7,002 nucleotides of DNA from Methanobacteriota archaeon (GTDB lineage Archaea > Halobacteriota > Methanomicrobia > Methanomicrobiales > Methanoculleaceae): positions 1 to 7,002 of the forward strand of contig JAEWMO010000100.1 of assembly GCA_023457135.1 (NCBI GenBank), read 5' to 3'. Below are positions 6,574-7,002 of the stretch, in pieces (positions within the stretch are counted from its first letter, which is position 1; each line of letters begins with the position of its first letter). Made by a program: the position numbers and the translations under genes. The notes beneath the pieces are model-generated. The model saw nothing but the letters and a program-made list of their open reading frames with translations. It was not told the origin of the DNA and searched no databases.

Positions 6574-7002
6574 AAAAGACCGTCGGATTCCTGCTCAACC
6601 CGGTCGCCGGGATGGGCGGCGCCGTGGGGCTCGCCGGGACGGACGGACAGGTTGCGGAAGCCCTCCGGCGGGGGGCGGTCCCGCACGCCTCCGACCGTGC
6701 GGTGCAGGCCCTCTCCCTCCTCCGCAAGGACGATATCGCGTGGTATACCTGTGCGGGACCGATGGGGGAGGACGTCCTTGCGTGTGCCGGCATCGATCGC
6801 TCCACCATCCTCTACCGGCCCGGCAACCCGACCGCTGCCAGCGACACAAAGGCCGCATGCCAGGCGTTCCTTGATGCCGGGGTCGACCTCGTCGTCTTCT
6901 GCGGCGGGGACGGGACGGCCAGGGACGTCGTTGACGCCGTCGGCCGGTCGGTCCCCATCCTCGGTATTCCCGCCGGGGTGAAGATGTACTCGGCGGTCTT
7001 TG
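6570..7002 (+). CDS. ATP-NAD kinase / AcoX-like family protein, N-terminal part
   Basis: An open frame of 144 codons starts at ATG 6570 and runs off the right edge. It begins MKKTVGFLLNPVAGMGG, a small beta strand plus NPxAGMGG loop typical of the NAD-kinase/diacylglycerol-kinase fold. Further on it has VVFCGGDGTARD (108-119), the nucleotide-binding GGDGT motif, and GIPAGVKMYSAVF (132-144), a signature of the archaeal and AcoX-type ATP-NAD kinase branch rather than the classical NadK branch. The probable activity is phosphorylation of NAD or a related small molecule in the cytoplasm; the substrate cannot be fixed from the sequence. The ATG overlaps the trpA stop as ATGA. GAGGG directly abuts the start, so the ribosome site is badly spaced and coupling is likely. 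It has no known role in tryptophan synthesis. C-terminal domains lie outside the window. Confidence 0.85.
   Translation, partial: MKKTVGFLLNPVAGMGGAVGLAGTDGQVAEALRRGAVPHASDRAVQALSLLRKDDIAWYTCAGPMGEDVLACAGIDRSTILYRPGNPTAASDTKAACQAFLDAGVDLVVFCGGDGTARDVVDAVGRSVPILGIPAGVKMYSAVF

Noticed and set aside
6652..6981. A 109-codon + strand frame within the NAD-kinase-like gene
   Set aside because: It is out of frame with the kinase-like reading frame that carries NPVAGMGG and GGDGT, and its serine/arginine/proline-rich translation has no motif.

Overview
The window is a compact, GC-rich tryptophan biosynthesis operon, all on the + strand. It opens with the last 45 codons of a type-2 tryptophan synthase beta gene (trpB2). 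The complete set trpE, trpG, trpD, trpC, trpF, trpB and trpA follows. It closes with the first 144 codons of an ATP-NAD kinase (AcoX-type, GGDGT) family gene that runs off the right edge. No RNA gene, mobile element, CRISPR array, promoter or terminator was found. The only intergenic gap is the 10 bases between trpB2 and trpE.

The organism is most likely a GC-rich methanogenic archaeon of the Methanomicrobiales, and Methanoculleus is my best guess. This is inferred from the TrpB2 type, the AcoX-type NAD kinase homologue that is common in Euryarchaeota, the GC-rich codon use, and the unfused single-domain trp genes. It is not proven by any marker gene here.

Layout: trpB2 C-terminus (1-140); trpE (151-1656) and trpG (about 1656-2234), the two subunits of anthranilate synthase; trpD (2231-3247), phosphoribosyltransferase; trpC (3244-4002), indole-glycerol-phosphate synthase; trpF (3999-4571, GTG start), phosphoribosylanthranilate isomerase; trpB (4568-5737) and trpA (5737-6573), the tryptophan synthase complex; then the NAD-kinase-like gene (6570 to the edge). 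From trpE onward, every stop codon overlaps the next start by 1 or 4 bases, so seven junctions in a row look translationally coupled.

Together the seven complete genes encode chorismate to L-tryptophan, in the order E-G-D-C-F-B-A known from enteric bacteria but with no fusions. Active-site residues are present in all seven. TrpF departs from the family consensus at two conserved glycine/histidine motifs. The points most worth a second look are the two TrpB paralogues in one cluster, the NAD-kinase-like gene coupled to trpA, the divergent TrpF, and the strong depletion of tryptophan in the pathway enzymes.
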